Positions 1-6,582 of a stretch of 8,607 bases of DNA are shown in pieces. A model generated the notes under the pieces. It made no database searches. It worked only from the letters and a program-made list of their open reading frames with translations, and was not told the DNA's origin. The stretch lies in assembly GCA_937884735.1 (NCBI GenBank), contig CAKZYI010000848.1:1-8607 (forward strand), read 5' to 3'. This stretch comes from an uncultured Pleurocapsa sp. (lineage in GTDB: Bacteria > Cyanobacteriota > Cyanobacteriia > Cyanobacteriales > Xenococcaceae). Position 1 is the first letter of the stretch, and every line of letters starts with the position of its first letter. Both the position numbers and the translations under genes were made by a program.

Positions 1-28
1 ATAAGTAGGGTTTACTGAAAAAGTTTGA

Positions 29-493
29 TTAACTATGACTGGGGTCAAATAACGCCAAATCTTTTAGTGCAGGAATAAAATTTTTGTTTTCATGGCTAGG
101 GCGACTCAACTTTATTAGGGCAAAACGCTGTGCAGGATTGAGATTAAACCATTTATCCAAAGAGATGTCGACCTGTAATTCTTCTGCCTTGGCTCGAACA
201 TCGTGAGGAATATTTGCTTTGTCAAGCCAGGGAGGATGGGGGTCTATGGCTAATTCTTTGGCTGGTTGACCTGTTTTTTTAGTCACCAAATTCTGCAAGT
301 GTTCTCTGTAAGTCTTAGTTTCTAATTCAGTTTGGCAAGGCAGATTCACTAGAGTTTGTCTTTCTAATTGACTAAAATGATTCCAATGTACTAGCTTAAG
401 CTTTACCCCACAGTTGTCCAACTTCATTCTGACCTGCATCGGAATACATTGAAGAGAGCCTACGAAATCTGATTCAAACTGAAAATAAGACAT
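29..493 (-). CDS. Nitrate reductase associated protein (Nitr_red_assoc family)
   Basis: A 154-residue soluble protein with no signal peptide or membrane segment. It matches my recollection of the cyanobacterial nitrate-reductase-associated family: an N-terminal FQFE-x-DF-x(2)-SL-x-CIPM-x(2)-R-x-KLD block (residues 4-26), then GVKLKL-x(2)-W, and a central P-PWL motif (about residues 87-90). The biochemical role of the family is not established; it is named for its constant proximity to narB, and narB lies just beyond the next gene here. The ATG at 493 is chosen because the conserved block begins a few residues after it; there is no evident Shine-Dalgarno sequence. It is divergent from the 138-residue gene at 616, with 122 bases between the two starts. 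I see no convincing NtcA box in that gap. The family call is confident, the function is not. Confidence 0.85.
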   Translation of the reverse strand: MSYFQFESDFVGSLQCIPMQVRMKLDNCGVKLKLVHWNHFSQLERQTLVNLPCQTELETKTYREHLQNLVTKKTGQPAKELAIDPHPPWLDKANIPHDVRAKAEELQVDISLDKWFNLNPAQRFALIKLSRPSHENKNFIPALKDLALFDPSHS

Positions 494-615
494 TGCTGTT
501 TTTGTGGATCAATAAATGTTGATACTGTCTGCAACCTATACTATTAGTTCACCACATCCCTGTAAAATTTTAATAGTAAGAAATGTAAAGCAATAATAAG
601 CAAAAATTTTCTCAA

Positions 616-1032
616 ATGCCTAAACCCAGTCAGGCTCATTTAGAGCGAACTATCAATAGAAAAGATCCGATTGAAGATAGACAAAAAACTCTCAATCAAA
701 TGCACTATTACATGGGAGCAAAATTGGTTGAGGTGAGAATAGATCCTCAAAAAGTAATGTATCGCTGGTCAGTTGAAGATCGGGGAGATTTACAAACATT
801 CACCCTAAGTGCTTTTTGGGGAGATTCTGAAAAAAAGATTCTTTCAGGAGAAAATCCCCTCAAAGGAGAAGAATTAGTTAACTGTGCCAAAGCCAATGCT
901 TCTGCAGGAATCAAGCAAGCAGCTACCCTATGTGGTTATGCCTCAAATTTAGACAGCTTTCGGGCAAATTTAACAAAAGCTATTCAAGAGTTAGAGTTGC
1001 CCGAAGAATCTTTTCAAAAACTGCTTGCTTAG
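616..1032 (+). CDS. Conserved-looking hypothetical protein, 138 aa
   Basis: I do not recognise this protein. It is 138 residues, rich in Lys, Glu and Gln, and has no membrane segment, signal peptide or metal-binding cysteine cluster (Cys 90 and 106 only). Visible pieces are a charged N-terminus, a beta-like stretch around residues 36-66 (KLVEVRIDP then YRWSVEDRGDLQTFTLSAFWGD), and an Ala-rich helical region from about residue 86 (EELVNCAKANASAGIKQAATLCGY) to a helical, acidic C-terminus. It is a credible gene because it has a long open frame, a balanced soluble composition and cyanobacterial codon use. It sits between the nitrate-reductase-associated gene (divergent) and narB (convergent, only 6 bases between the stops). 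The location suggests, without proof, a link to nitrate assimilation. The start is the first ATG of the frame; there is no clear ribosome binding site. Confidence 0.7.
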   Translation: MPKPSQAHLERTINRKDPIEDRQKTLNQMHYYMGAKLVEVRIDPQKVMYRWSVEDRGDLQTFTLSAFWGDSEKKILSGENPLKGEELVNCAKANASAGIKQAATLCGYASNLDSFRANLTKAIQELELPEESFQKLLA

Positions 1033-1038
1033 TTAGCT

Positions 1039-3390
1039 TTAAACCGACACCGACTCACCTACGGAATTTTGTCGATTAACTTGACTTTTATTGTCAAAGC
1101 GATCGCTTTGAGACTTAAATAAAACAAAAGAAACATCGAAATATACTGGAGTAACATTCACCGCAAAGGCTATTAAATCAGGCTCAAGAGAACTCGGGCA
1201 AGCTTCTGGGTGAGTCAATAAATTTGCTTCGCCATTGTCTGTCCATAATGCGCCCCAGTGCATTGGTATAAAGACAGTGCCTGGAACGATCGCCTTAGTA
1301 ATCCTAGCAGAAAAACGTCCCATTCCTCGACGCGATCGCACCTCTACCATCATTTCTGACTCTACACCCAATTTCACTGCATCTTTGGGATGAATTTCAA
1401 TAAAAGGTTGAGATTGTTTTTTCATTATTCTGTCAATCCGCCCTGTGCGAGTCATGGTGTGCCAATGTTCGTAAAGACGACCAATGGTCAAAACGAAAGG
1501 ATAAGCCATATCTATGGGTTCTGCTAACCCCTTAGCATGGAAAGCAGCAAATTTTGCCCTACCATCAGCGGTATTAAATCTTCCGTCAGTATAAAGTCTT
1601 TTAGCTGGAACTAATTCATCTTTAGCTGGAAATAGATTGGAGAATAGACCTTTGTTTTGCTCATCTTTGTTGGAGACATTCCTTTCTGTGCTACAGGTTA
1701 AAGCAATGCTCTCTAATTTACTATTGTCAATCTCTTCTAAAGGACAAGGCCACTGAATCGATCCTTGCTGACGCAATCTACCGTGGCTCAATCCGCTCAT
1801 ATCACAAGGACGACCTTGAGTTAAACTAACAAATTCCTGATACACTTCTGCCGAATTAGCAAAATCAAACTCTTTGTTAAAACCTAAACGGCGACCGACC
1901 TCGGCAAAAATTTCCCAATCTGGTCTGGCTTCTCCTGGGGCGGGACGAAATTGGGAACAAAGGGTAACTACTCGTTCGGAATTGGTCATTGTCCCTGTTT
2001 TTTCTCCCCATTGGGCTGCGGGTAGCACTACATGGGCAAAACTAGCCGTTTCCATTGGATAGTAGGCATCTTGCACGATGGTAAAGGGCGATTTTAACAG
2101 GGCTTTTTTGGTTCTTACCAAATCGGGCATACTTACGGCAGGATTCGTTGCTGCTACCCACAAAACTCCCACATCACCTGTTTCTAAGCCAGTAATCATA
2201 CTCCAAGCATCTCGACCAGGAATTGAATTAATACTCCCTGCTGGCAACTTCCAGGCTTGTTCTAATTCTGCTCGGTGTTGGGGATTTTTAACTACTCGAT
2301 AGCCAGGTATAATATGAGCCAGTCCTCCTGCTTCTCGACCTCCCATAGCATTAGGCTGTCCTGTTAAAGAAAACGGTCCTGCCCCTGGTTTACCGATGTT
2401 CCCTGTCATTAAATGGAGATTAATAATAGTACGAACCTTCGCTGTACCTTCAGAAGACTGATTCACCCCCATCGACCATAAGGAAAGGACATTATCTGAC
2501 TCTGCCCAATAGCGAGCAGCCTCCTCTAGATGGTCAATCCGAATACCACAGCGACGAGCAACCAATTCAGGGGGATATTGTTGAATTACCTGGGCAAAAT
2601 TACTAAAACCTTGAGTGCATTCATCAATAAATAGACTATCTAATTCTCCCCAACGTAATAATAAATGAGCAATGCCGTTGAGCAAATCCATATCTGTTCC
2701 TGGGGCAATGGCTAAATGTAGATCTGCATCCTTGGCTGTTTTTGTTTGGCGAGGATCGACTACGATCATTTTTACCTTGCGGTTTTTCTTGTGGTGCATC
2801 CGCAAACGATTGTAAACAATGGGATGACACTCAGCGGTGTTTGTTCCAATTAAAAAAGCGCAGTCGGTTAATTCTAGGTCATCATAACAGGCAGGAGGCC
2901 CATCTGAGCCAAAGCTTTGAATATATCCTGCTACTGCTGAAGACATACAAAGACGAGAATTAGCATCAAAATTGTTGGTTCCCAGACAACCTTTGAGAAG
3001 TTTTTGAGCAATGTAATAGTCTTCAGTCTGAAACTGTCCTGAGCCATACATGCATATACCGTCGGCACCTTGGGTTTTCCTGACTTCTTGAATTCGATCT
3101 ACGATGCGGTTTAATGCCTGATCCCAACTGACACGACGAAACTCTTCATTTAAAGAGTCTCGCATCATGGGATATTTAAGACGGTCTTTGTCTAAAGATT
3201 CGGCTATAGTACCGCCTTTTATACATACTTTACCTTTACTAGAAGGATGAGAGCGATCGCCACGAACAGACCACAAAGGGTTGCCTTTACTATCTCTATT
3301 CGTGGCTTTTCCCGATTGCGCGGGAGGCAAAACTTCTAAACCGCAGCCAACTCCACAATAAGGACATAAGGTTTTAATTGGTTCGCTCAC
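1039..3390 (-). CDS. narB: Ferredoxin-nitrate reductase, molybdopterin oxidoreductase (NarB)
   Basis: Reduces nitrate to nitrite with electrons from ferredoxin or flavodoxin; cytoplasmic, with a 4Fe-4S cluster and bis-MGD molybdenum cofactor. The N-terminus shows the cluster ligands Cys 9, 12, 16 and 56 (CPYCGVGC then KVCIKGG). The NSRLCMSS motif at 144-151 supplies Cys 148, the expected Mo ligand of NapA/NarB-type enzymes. Further family blocks are NPAVSMPDL (416-424), VLPAAQWGEKTGTMTNSER (455-473) and the C-terminal cofactor-binding domain with GRLYEHWHTMTRTGR (637-651). There is no Tat signal, as expected for the assimilatory enzyme. At 783 residues it is longer than the roughly 710-740 usual for NarB; the extra length is a hydrophilic insert at about 553-597 and a tail after residue 749. 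The start codon is GTG, supported by GGGAG upstream and by the position of Cys 9; no upstream in-frame start is available. It follows nrtP on the same strand after 225 bases containing a terminator. Confidence 0.96.
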   Translation of the reverse strand: MSEPIKTLCPYCGVGCGLEVLPPAQSGKATNRDSKGNPLWSVRGDRSHPSSKGKVCIKGGTIAESLDKDRLKYPMMRDSLNEEFRRVSWDQALNRIVDRIQEVRKTQGADGICMYGSGQFQTEDYYIAQKLLKGCLGTNNFDANSRLCMSSAVAGYIQSFGSDGPPACYDDLELTDCAFLIGTNTAECHPIVYNRLRMHHKKNRKVKMIVVDPRQTKTAKDADLHLAIAPGTDMDLLNGIAHLLLRWGELDSLFIDECTQGFSNFAQVIQQYPPELVARRCGIRIDHLEEAARYWAESDNVLSLWSMGVNQSSEGTAKVRTIINLHLMTGNIGKPGAGPFSLTGQPNAMGGREAGGLAHIIPGYRVVKNPQHRAELEQAWKLPAGSINSIPGRDAWSMITGLETGDVGVLWVAATNPAVSMPDLVRTKKALLKSPFTIVQDAYYPMETASFAHVVLPAAQWGEKTGTMTNSERVVTLCSQFRPAPGEARPDWEIFAEVGRRLGFNKEFDFANSAEVYQEFVSLTQGRPCDMSGLSHGRLRQQGSIQWPCPLEEIDNSKLESIALTCSTERNVSNKDEQNKGLFSNLFPAKDELVPAKRLYTDGRFNTADGRAKFAAFHAKGLAEPIDMAYPFVLTIGRLYEHWHTMTRTGRIDRIMKKQSQPFIEIHPKDAVKLGVESEMMVEVRSRRGMGRFSARITKAIVPGTVFIPMHWGALWTDNGEANLLTHPEACPSSLEPDLIAFAVNVTPVYFDVSFVLFKSQSDRFDNKSQVNRQNSVGESVSV
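1094..1111. repeat. HIP1 octamer inside an 18-bp perfect palindrome
   Basis: TCAAAGCGATCGCTTTGA is a perfect palindrome centred on the HIP1 octamer GCGATCGC (1099-1106). It lies within the narB C-terminal tail. Other perfect HIP1 copies are at 1332-1339, 3253-3260, 6558-6565 and 8275-8282, with partial copies (CGATCG core) elsewhere. HIP1 is an over-represented octamer in many cyanobacterial genomes, and its density here supports a cyanobacterial chromosome. Confidence 0.85.
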
Positions 3391-3473
3391 TCTATTTCTC
3401 TCCCAGTTTAATATTTATTTATTGCTGAAAAAAATTCATTTGCGTGTAAATGGTTTTATTTTTATTTATTTAA

Positions 3474-3516
3474 GTTATATCGTTAACCTCTAATCGATCT
3501 TTGTTAACAATAATAC
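3474..3516 (-). promoter_or_regulatory. Probable narB promoter with NtcA-like box
   Basis: On the minus strand GTA-N8-AAC (3503-3516) matches five of the six fixed bases of the NtcA consensus GTA-N8-TAC. A -10-like TATAAC (3474-3479) follows 23 bases downstream, the spacing typical of NtcA-activated promoters that lack a -35 box. This predicts a start near 3467 and a leader of about 75 bases. The imperfect second half-site makes this a probable rather than firm call. Confidence 0.5.
3482..3508. repeat. Paired GTTAAC half-sites, 21 bp apart, upstream of narB
   Basis: GTTAAC occurs at 3482-3487 and 3503-3508 with 15 bases between. The same pair with the same spacing occurs upstream of nrtP at 5344-5370. 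Here the pair lies between the NtcA-like box and the -10, with one copy overlapping the NtcA-like half-site. It may be a regulator binding site; no known operator is recognised. Confidence 0.45.
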
Positions 3517-3550
3517 CGACTTAAGCTTTCCTTTATATCTTTCTCATAAT

Positions 3551-3588
3551 AAAAAGTGCTGAGGGAACACCATAAATGTCCTCAGCAC
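3551..3588 (-). terminator. Intrinsic terminator after nrtP
   Basis: Read on the minus strand, GTGCTGAGG (3580-3588) pairs perfectly with CCTCAGCAC (3556-3564) around a 15-base loop and is followed at once by five T (3551-3555) and an AT-rich stretch. It starts 28 bases after the nrtP stop codon. It suggests that nrtP and narB are at least partly separate transcripts. Confidence 0.85.
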
Positions 3589-3615
3589 CAAGCAGTTGTA
3601 GACGATAGTTAAAAT

Positions 3616-5169
3616 CTAAATGCTTTCAGCCTCAAAAACTGGTGAAGAGCTAGACACAGTTCTTTCCTCGTCATGATGAGCTTCGGCAAAAGAACCTTTA
3701 GGCTCTTTAAGCACTACGAAACATAAAGCTGCAACTATTAATGCTGCTACCCCCATAATTTGGAAGAAGCGAGATGCTGTTGCTGCTTCGATTGCAGCAC
3801 TAGAATCTGCTCCACCACCTAACCAGCCAGGAAGTAAACTAAAAATGTTCAAGTATAGTACTGCTCCGACGTTACCGTAAGCACCTACATTACCAGCAAC
3901 CTGACCTGTAACTCTCTTCTTAACTAAAGGTACGATGGAGAATGTAGAACCTTCCCCAGCCTGTACGAAGAACGAACAACACATGATTAAGGCTACTGCT
4001 AGAGGTAAAGCCCAACTGCTAGTAACTTGACTGAATATTAGATAACCGATTCCCATACAGCCAGTTAAAACACCCATGGTTAACTTGCGACTGCCCAGTT
4101 TATCAGAGATCAAACCACCACCAGGACGAGCGGCTAAGTTCATAAAGGCATAGCTAGAAGCAATCATCCCTGCTGCCGCGGGGGACAAGGTAAACGTTCT
4201 TTCAAAAAATGCAGGAAGCATGGAAACTACTGCTAACTCAGAACCAAAGTTCACAATATAGGTAAGTTCTAAGATAGCTACCTGAGAGAAGTTATAACGA
4301 TCTTCAGCAGGGTAGCGTTTCTTGCCAGTCATCAAATCTTTGTTAACGGCCCAACAGTTATAAGCTTTGAATAAGTATAAGCCCAGTAAAACACCCCAAA
4401 TCAGGTACATTGTTCCTGCTTCATAAAGCCCTAGCTTCTTCAAACGCCAAGCTACTAATCCCAAAATGGCACTTAAAGGCACATTCATCAACATCAAGAA
4501 CCAGAAATCTCTTTTGGTTGTAACTTCTAAACCTCTAGCACTTGCAGGACGACGGTAAGCTTTGCCAGGAGGGGTATCTTTGGCGTTTAAAAGATAAAAG
4601 ACACCATAAAGGGCTGCAACAATACCTGTACCAGCAATCGCCGCACGCCAGTTCAAACCCGATCCAGGTGCTCCGAATGCTAGCCAGCCAGCAATTAAAG
4701 CCATAGTAAATGCGGAGAAAGCAGAACCAAAGTTACCCCAGCCGCCATAGATACCTTCAGCTAAACCAATTTCTTTTGGGGGAAACCACTCTGCAACCAT
4801 GCGAATACCGATTACAAAGCCAGCACCTACAATACCCATTAACAAACGGGAAATTACCAACTGACTAAACGTCTGAGCGGAAGCAAACATTATACACGGA
4901 ATTGCCGCATACATCAGAAGTAAAGAATAAGTTAGCCTAGGACCAAACTTATCTAGTAACATCCCAATAATAATCCTGGCGGGAACCGTTAGAGCTACGT
5001 TACAGATCGCTATAGTTCTGATTTGTTCTGTAGTCAAGCCCAAGTCGGCTTTTACAGTGGTTGCCAAAGGTGGAAAATTGAACCACACAACAAATGATAA
5101 AAAGAATGCAAACCAAGTAATATGCAGGATTTTATACCTACCCCTGAATTGCCACATTTCTCCGAGCAT
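3616..5169 (-). CDS. nrtP: MFS nitrate/nitrite permease (NNP family, NrtP)
   Basis: An inner-membrane secondary transporter importing nitrate (and usually nitrite) at low concentration; the cyanobacterial alternative to the NrtABCD ABC system. It has 517 residues with about twelve hydrophobic segments. Diagnostic features are the two nitrate-signature blocks GGWGNFGSAFS (142-152) and GAYGNVGAVLY (429-439), the MFS loop GMLLDKFGPR (69-78), its repeat GGLISDKLGSR (351-361), and the two conserved arginines of the substrate path, here Arg 65 and Arg 348. A long, partly hydrophobic central region (about 200-300) and a hydrophilic acidic/serine-rich C-terminus (about 488-517) are present. The ATG at 5169 is preceded by AAGGAAGG with a 7-base gap, a strong ribosome binding site. 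It is followed by its own terminator and then narB, as in the nrtP-narB order known from other cyanobacteria. It is likely NtcA-activated from 5418-5431. Confidence 0.95.
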   Translation of the reverse strand: MLGEMWQFRGRYKILHITWFAFFLSFVVWFNFPPLATTVKADLGLTTEQIRTIAICNVALTVPARIIIGMLLDKFGPRLTYSLLLMYAAIPCIMFASAQTFSQLVISRLLMGIVGAGFVIGIRMVAEWFPPKEIGLAEGIYGGWGNFGSAFSAFTMALIAGWLAFGAPGSGLNWRAAIAGTGIVAALYGVFYLLNAKDTPPGKAYRRPASARGLEVTTKRDFWFLMLMNVPLSAILGLVAWRLKKLGLYEAGTMYLIWGVLLGLYLFKAYNCWAVNKDLMTGKKRYPAEDRYNFSQVAILELTYIVNFGSELAVVSMLPAFFERTFTLSPAAAGMIASSYAFMNLAARPGGGLISDKLGSRKLTMGVLTGCMGIGYLIFSQVTSSWALPLAVALIMCCSFFVQAGEGSTFSIVPLVKKRVTGQVAGNVGAYGNVGAVLYLNIFSLLPGWLGGGADSSAAIEAATASRFFQIMGVAALIVAALCFVVLKEPKGSFAEAHHDEERTVSSSSPVFEAESI

Positions 5170-5343
5170 TTAATTACCTTCCTTTCTTGTCAAAAATTAC
5201 CATACTGAAAATCTAAATTGAGAGACTAAATACTAGAGTGTCGAACAACTATAAATATCTATTATTTTGCTTTTAAAAATGCCCATTACATACGAGTAAT
5301 AGCTGTTCCTCAAATTATTTGTCTCTAGATATATTTACACCTG

Positions 5344-5370
5344 GTTAACAACGTATGTGCAGTTGTTAAC
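5344..5370. repeat. Perfect 9-bp inverted repeat built on paired GTTAAC
   Basis: GTTAACAAC (5344-5352) and GTTGTTAAC (5362-5370) are exact reverse complements separated by 9 bases. The GTTAAC cores are 21 bp apart, as in the pair upstream of narB. Relative to the predicted nrtP transcript start it would lie at about +15 to +41, so it could be an operator or a leader hairpin. No T-run follows, so it is not an intrinsic terminator. Confidence 0.6.
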
Positions 5371-5390
5371 TAGCTTTGATCATGAGGTCA

Positions 5391-5431
5391 TAATTACACT
5401 TAAAAAAATGATTTATCGTATATTTCGCTAC
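5391..5431 (-). promoter_or_regulatory. NtcA-activated promoter of nrtP
   Basis: A perfect NtcA box, GTA-N8-TAC, occupies 5418-5431. On the minus strand a -10-like TAATTA (5391-5396) begins 21 bases downstream, close to the 22-23 bases usual for class II NtcA promoters. NtcA is the CRP-family nitrogen regulator responding to 2-oxoglutarate, and nrtP is a classical target, so the match, spacing and context agree. The -10 departs from TAN3T at its last base. The predicted start is near 5384. Confidence 0.75.
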
Positions 5432-5454
5432 CAAAATTAAGTAAATACACTATA

Positions 5455-5475
5455 TTAATGTAGTTTTTACATTAA
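5455..5475. promoter_or_regulatory. LysR-type T-N11-A dyad upstream of the NtcA box
   Basis: TTAATGTA (5455-5462) and TACATTAA (5468-5475) form a perfect 8-bp inverted repeat with a 5-base spacer. The core T (5459) - N11 - A (5471) fits the LysR-family recognition pattern. It is centred about 40 bp upstream of the NtcA box centre on the nrtP side. NtcB, the LysR activator of cyanobacterial nitrate genes, is a natural candidate, but this is inference. An AT-rich chance hairpin is the alternative. Confidence 0.45.
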
Positions 5476-5585
5476 AGATATACTTTTAGCGCATATAAAG
5501 CCTTTTCTAATTTTTAATTGTTTAAAACCTGCCCTCAATCTTTGATTGATGACACAAACATGGTAGATTTCCTAAGATAATCAAT

Positions 5586-5613
5586 AAAAAAATGGAAGTA
5601 TTTTTACTTCCAT
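5586..5613 (-). terminator. Intrinsic terminator of the ClC / binding protein / channel operon
   Basis: On the minus strand ATGGAAGTA (5605-5613) pairs perfectly with TACTTCCAT (5592-5600) around a 4-base loop, and a run of seven T (5586-5592, its first base shared with the stem end) follows. It lies about 110 bases after the channel stop codon, with no gene between. On the plus strand there is no T-run, so it works for the minus strand only. Confidence 0.8.
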
Positions 5614-5725
5614 CTCAAAAATAATGATTGAATTTATTAAAGAGCCAAATTTTGAACAGAGTTAAGGCTAAAAACTTATCGACAAGAACAAACTAACCAG
5701 AGTAAATTGATTTAAATAAATCTCT

Positions 5726-6582
5726 TTATTCTAAATGCTTTCCGCAGTGAGGGCAGGTAGGATTGCTGCGTTTGCGCTGTACTTCTTCAGCAAAGCCAGA
5801 AGCCAGTATTCCTGTAGGCAGTGCTACTAAACCTAAACCTAGTACTGAAATAACTCCTCCCAATAATTTACCGATAGGCGTAATAGGATAAACATCTCCA
5901 TAGCCAACGCTGGTTAAGGTTACTACTGACCACCGCATTGAAGCAGGAATACTAGAAAATAGTTCGGGTTGGGAAGCGTGTTCGACAAAGTAAACTAGAC
6001 TAGCAGAAACCATCAATAGAGTAAAAACGGTAAAAGTTGCAGAGAGTAAATCGTGGCGTTTTGCCTCCACAACTTTACCTAAAGTCCTGATGGATTGGGA
6101 GTAGCGACCAATTTTTAATAGTCGAGCCAGCCTCAAAAGATGTATTTCCCGCACAAATACTAAATTGGGATAAAAAACAAACAGGTAATAAGGCAGAATT
6201 GATAATAAATCGATCAGGGATAATGGTTTTAAAACAAACTTGACTCGACCCCATAAGGGATGGCGATATTTTTTTTTAGGGTACAAGTCCATAGCCTAAG
6301 ACCATACTCTATGGTAAAAATAGCCACAGAAAATGTTTCAAAATTATTAAAATAGCTTTTATGAGGAATAGAAATTGAGTAAACTGTTTCAAAAGCAAAG
6401 GCGATCGTATTTAATGAAATTAGAGCAATCATAAAATTATCAAAAGCTCTGCCCAATAGGTCGTCGTGATGGGTAACTTCTAACATTTTAAAGCTGAAAT
6501 ATCTTAGTTTTTTGCCTACGGGAGCTTTTTTTCGCTTGAAAGAATATTGATTAGATTGCGATCGCAGTTTGCTCTCAGTCAT
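5726..6582 (-). pseudogene. Voltage-gated K+ channel, frameshifted at an A9 run
   Basis: A six-helix voltage-gated potassium channel (ion transport family) split between two frames. The first part (6582 down to about 6270) encodes a basic N-terminus and S1-S2, ending at YGLRLWTCTLKK; its frame then stops at 6229. The second part, in the -1 frame, continues as KYRHPLWGR, S3, an S4-like voltage sensor (VREIHLLRLARLLKIGR), S5, the pore with selectivity filter TSVGYGD, S6, and a short tail with a CPHC motif. The break falls exactly at nine A (6269-6277). Ten A would give one 285-residue channel, with the filter at about 224-230. The ATG at 6582 overlaps the stop of the upstream binding-protein frame (ATGA), indicating translational coupling; an ATG 32 codons later (ML-EVTHHDD) is an alternative. 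It may be a true pseudogene, a gene rescued by slippage, or a sequencing error. The family call is firm. Confidence 0.88.
6269..6277 (-). repeat. A9 homopolymer at the channel frame break
   Basis: The coding strand reads CCT followed by nine A and then TATCGC. In the upstream frame this gives CTA AAA AAA AAT and stops 12 codons later; a slip of -1, or one inserted A, joins it to the channel's downstream frame. The sequence A AAA AAA is in the register of a -1 slippery heptamer, and runs of this length are also prone to transcriptional slippage and replication errors. Confidence 0.9.

Larger units (their letters stand above)
5170..5725. other. 556-base non-coding region upstream of nrtP
   Basis: This AT-rich region has no credible gene. 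It contains, in minus-strand order, the terminator of the channel operon (5586-5613), a LysR-type dyad (5455-5475), a perfect NtcA box with -10 (5391-5431), and a GTTAAC pair within an inverted repeat (5344-5370). From the predicted transcript start near 5384 the nrtP leader would be about 215 bases, which is long. A 9-codon ORF (5174-5203, minus) runs through the nrtP ribosome binding site and stops 4 bases before the nrtP start; whether it is translated is unknown. Between about 5476 and 5585 I see only a small inverted repeat (TCAATC/GATTGA, 5535-5549). Confidence 0.7.

Noticed and set aside
527..541. NtcA-like dyad between the two divergent genes (GTC ... TAC)
   Set aside because: The half-sites are one base too far apart and one is imperfect; no properly spaced -10 follows on either strand.
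1874..2302. Open frames on the plus strand (1874-2062, 2078-2302)
   Set aside because: They lie antisense inside the strongly supported narB gene, with no family resemblance and no ribosome binding site of note.
2636..2963. Open frames at 2636-2830 (minus) and 2742-2963 (plus)
   Set aside because: Both are alternate-frame or antisense shadows of narB; their compositions are not protein-like.
3446..3459. GTA-N8-TAT upstream of narB
   Set aside because: It matches five of six bases, but a start at the required distance would fall almost on the narB start codon with no good -10. The box at 3503-3516 is better placed.
5188..5193. Perfect TTGACA (-35-like) on the minus strand before nrtP
   Set aside because: It is only about 20 bases from the nrtP start codon, leaving no room for a -10, transcript start and ribosome binding site.
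5535..5549. Small inverted repeat TCAATC/GATTGA
   Set aside because: Six-bp stem in AT-rich DNA with no T-run, no spacing to a promoter element and no second copy; likely chance.
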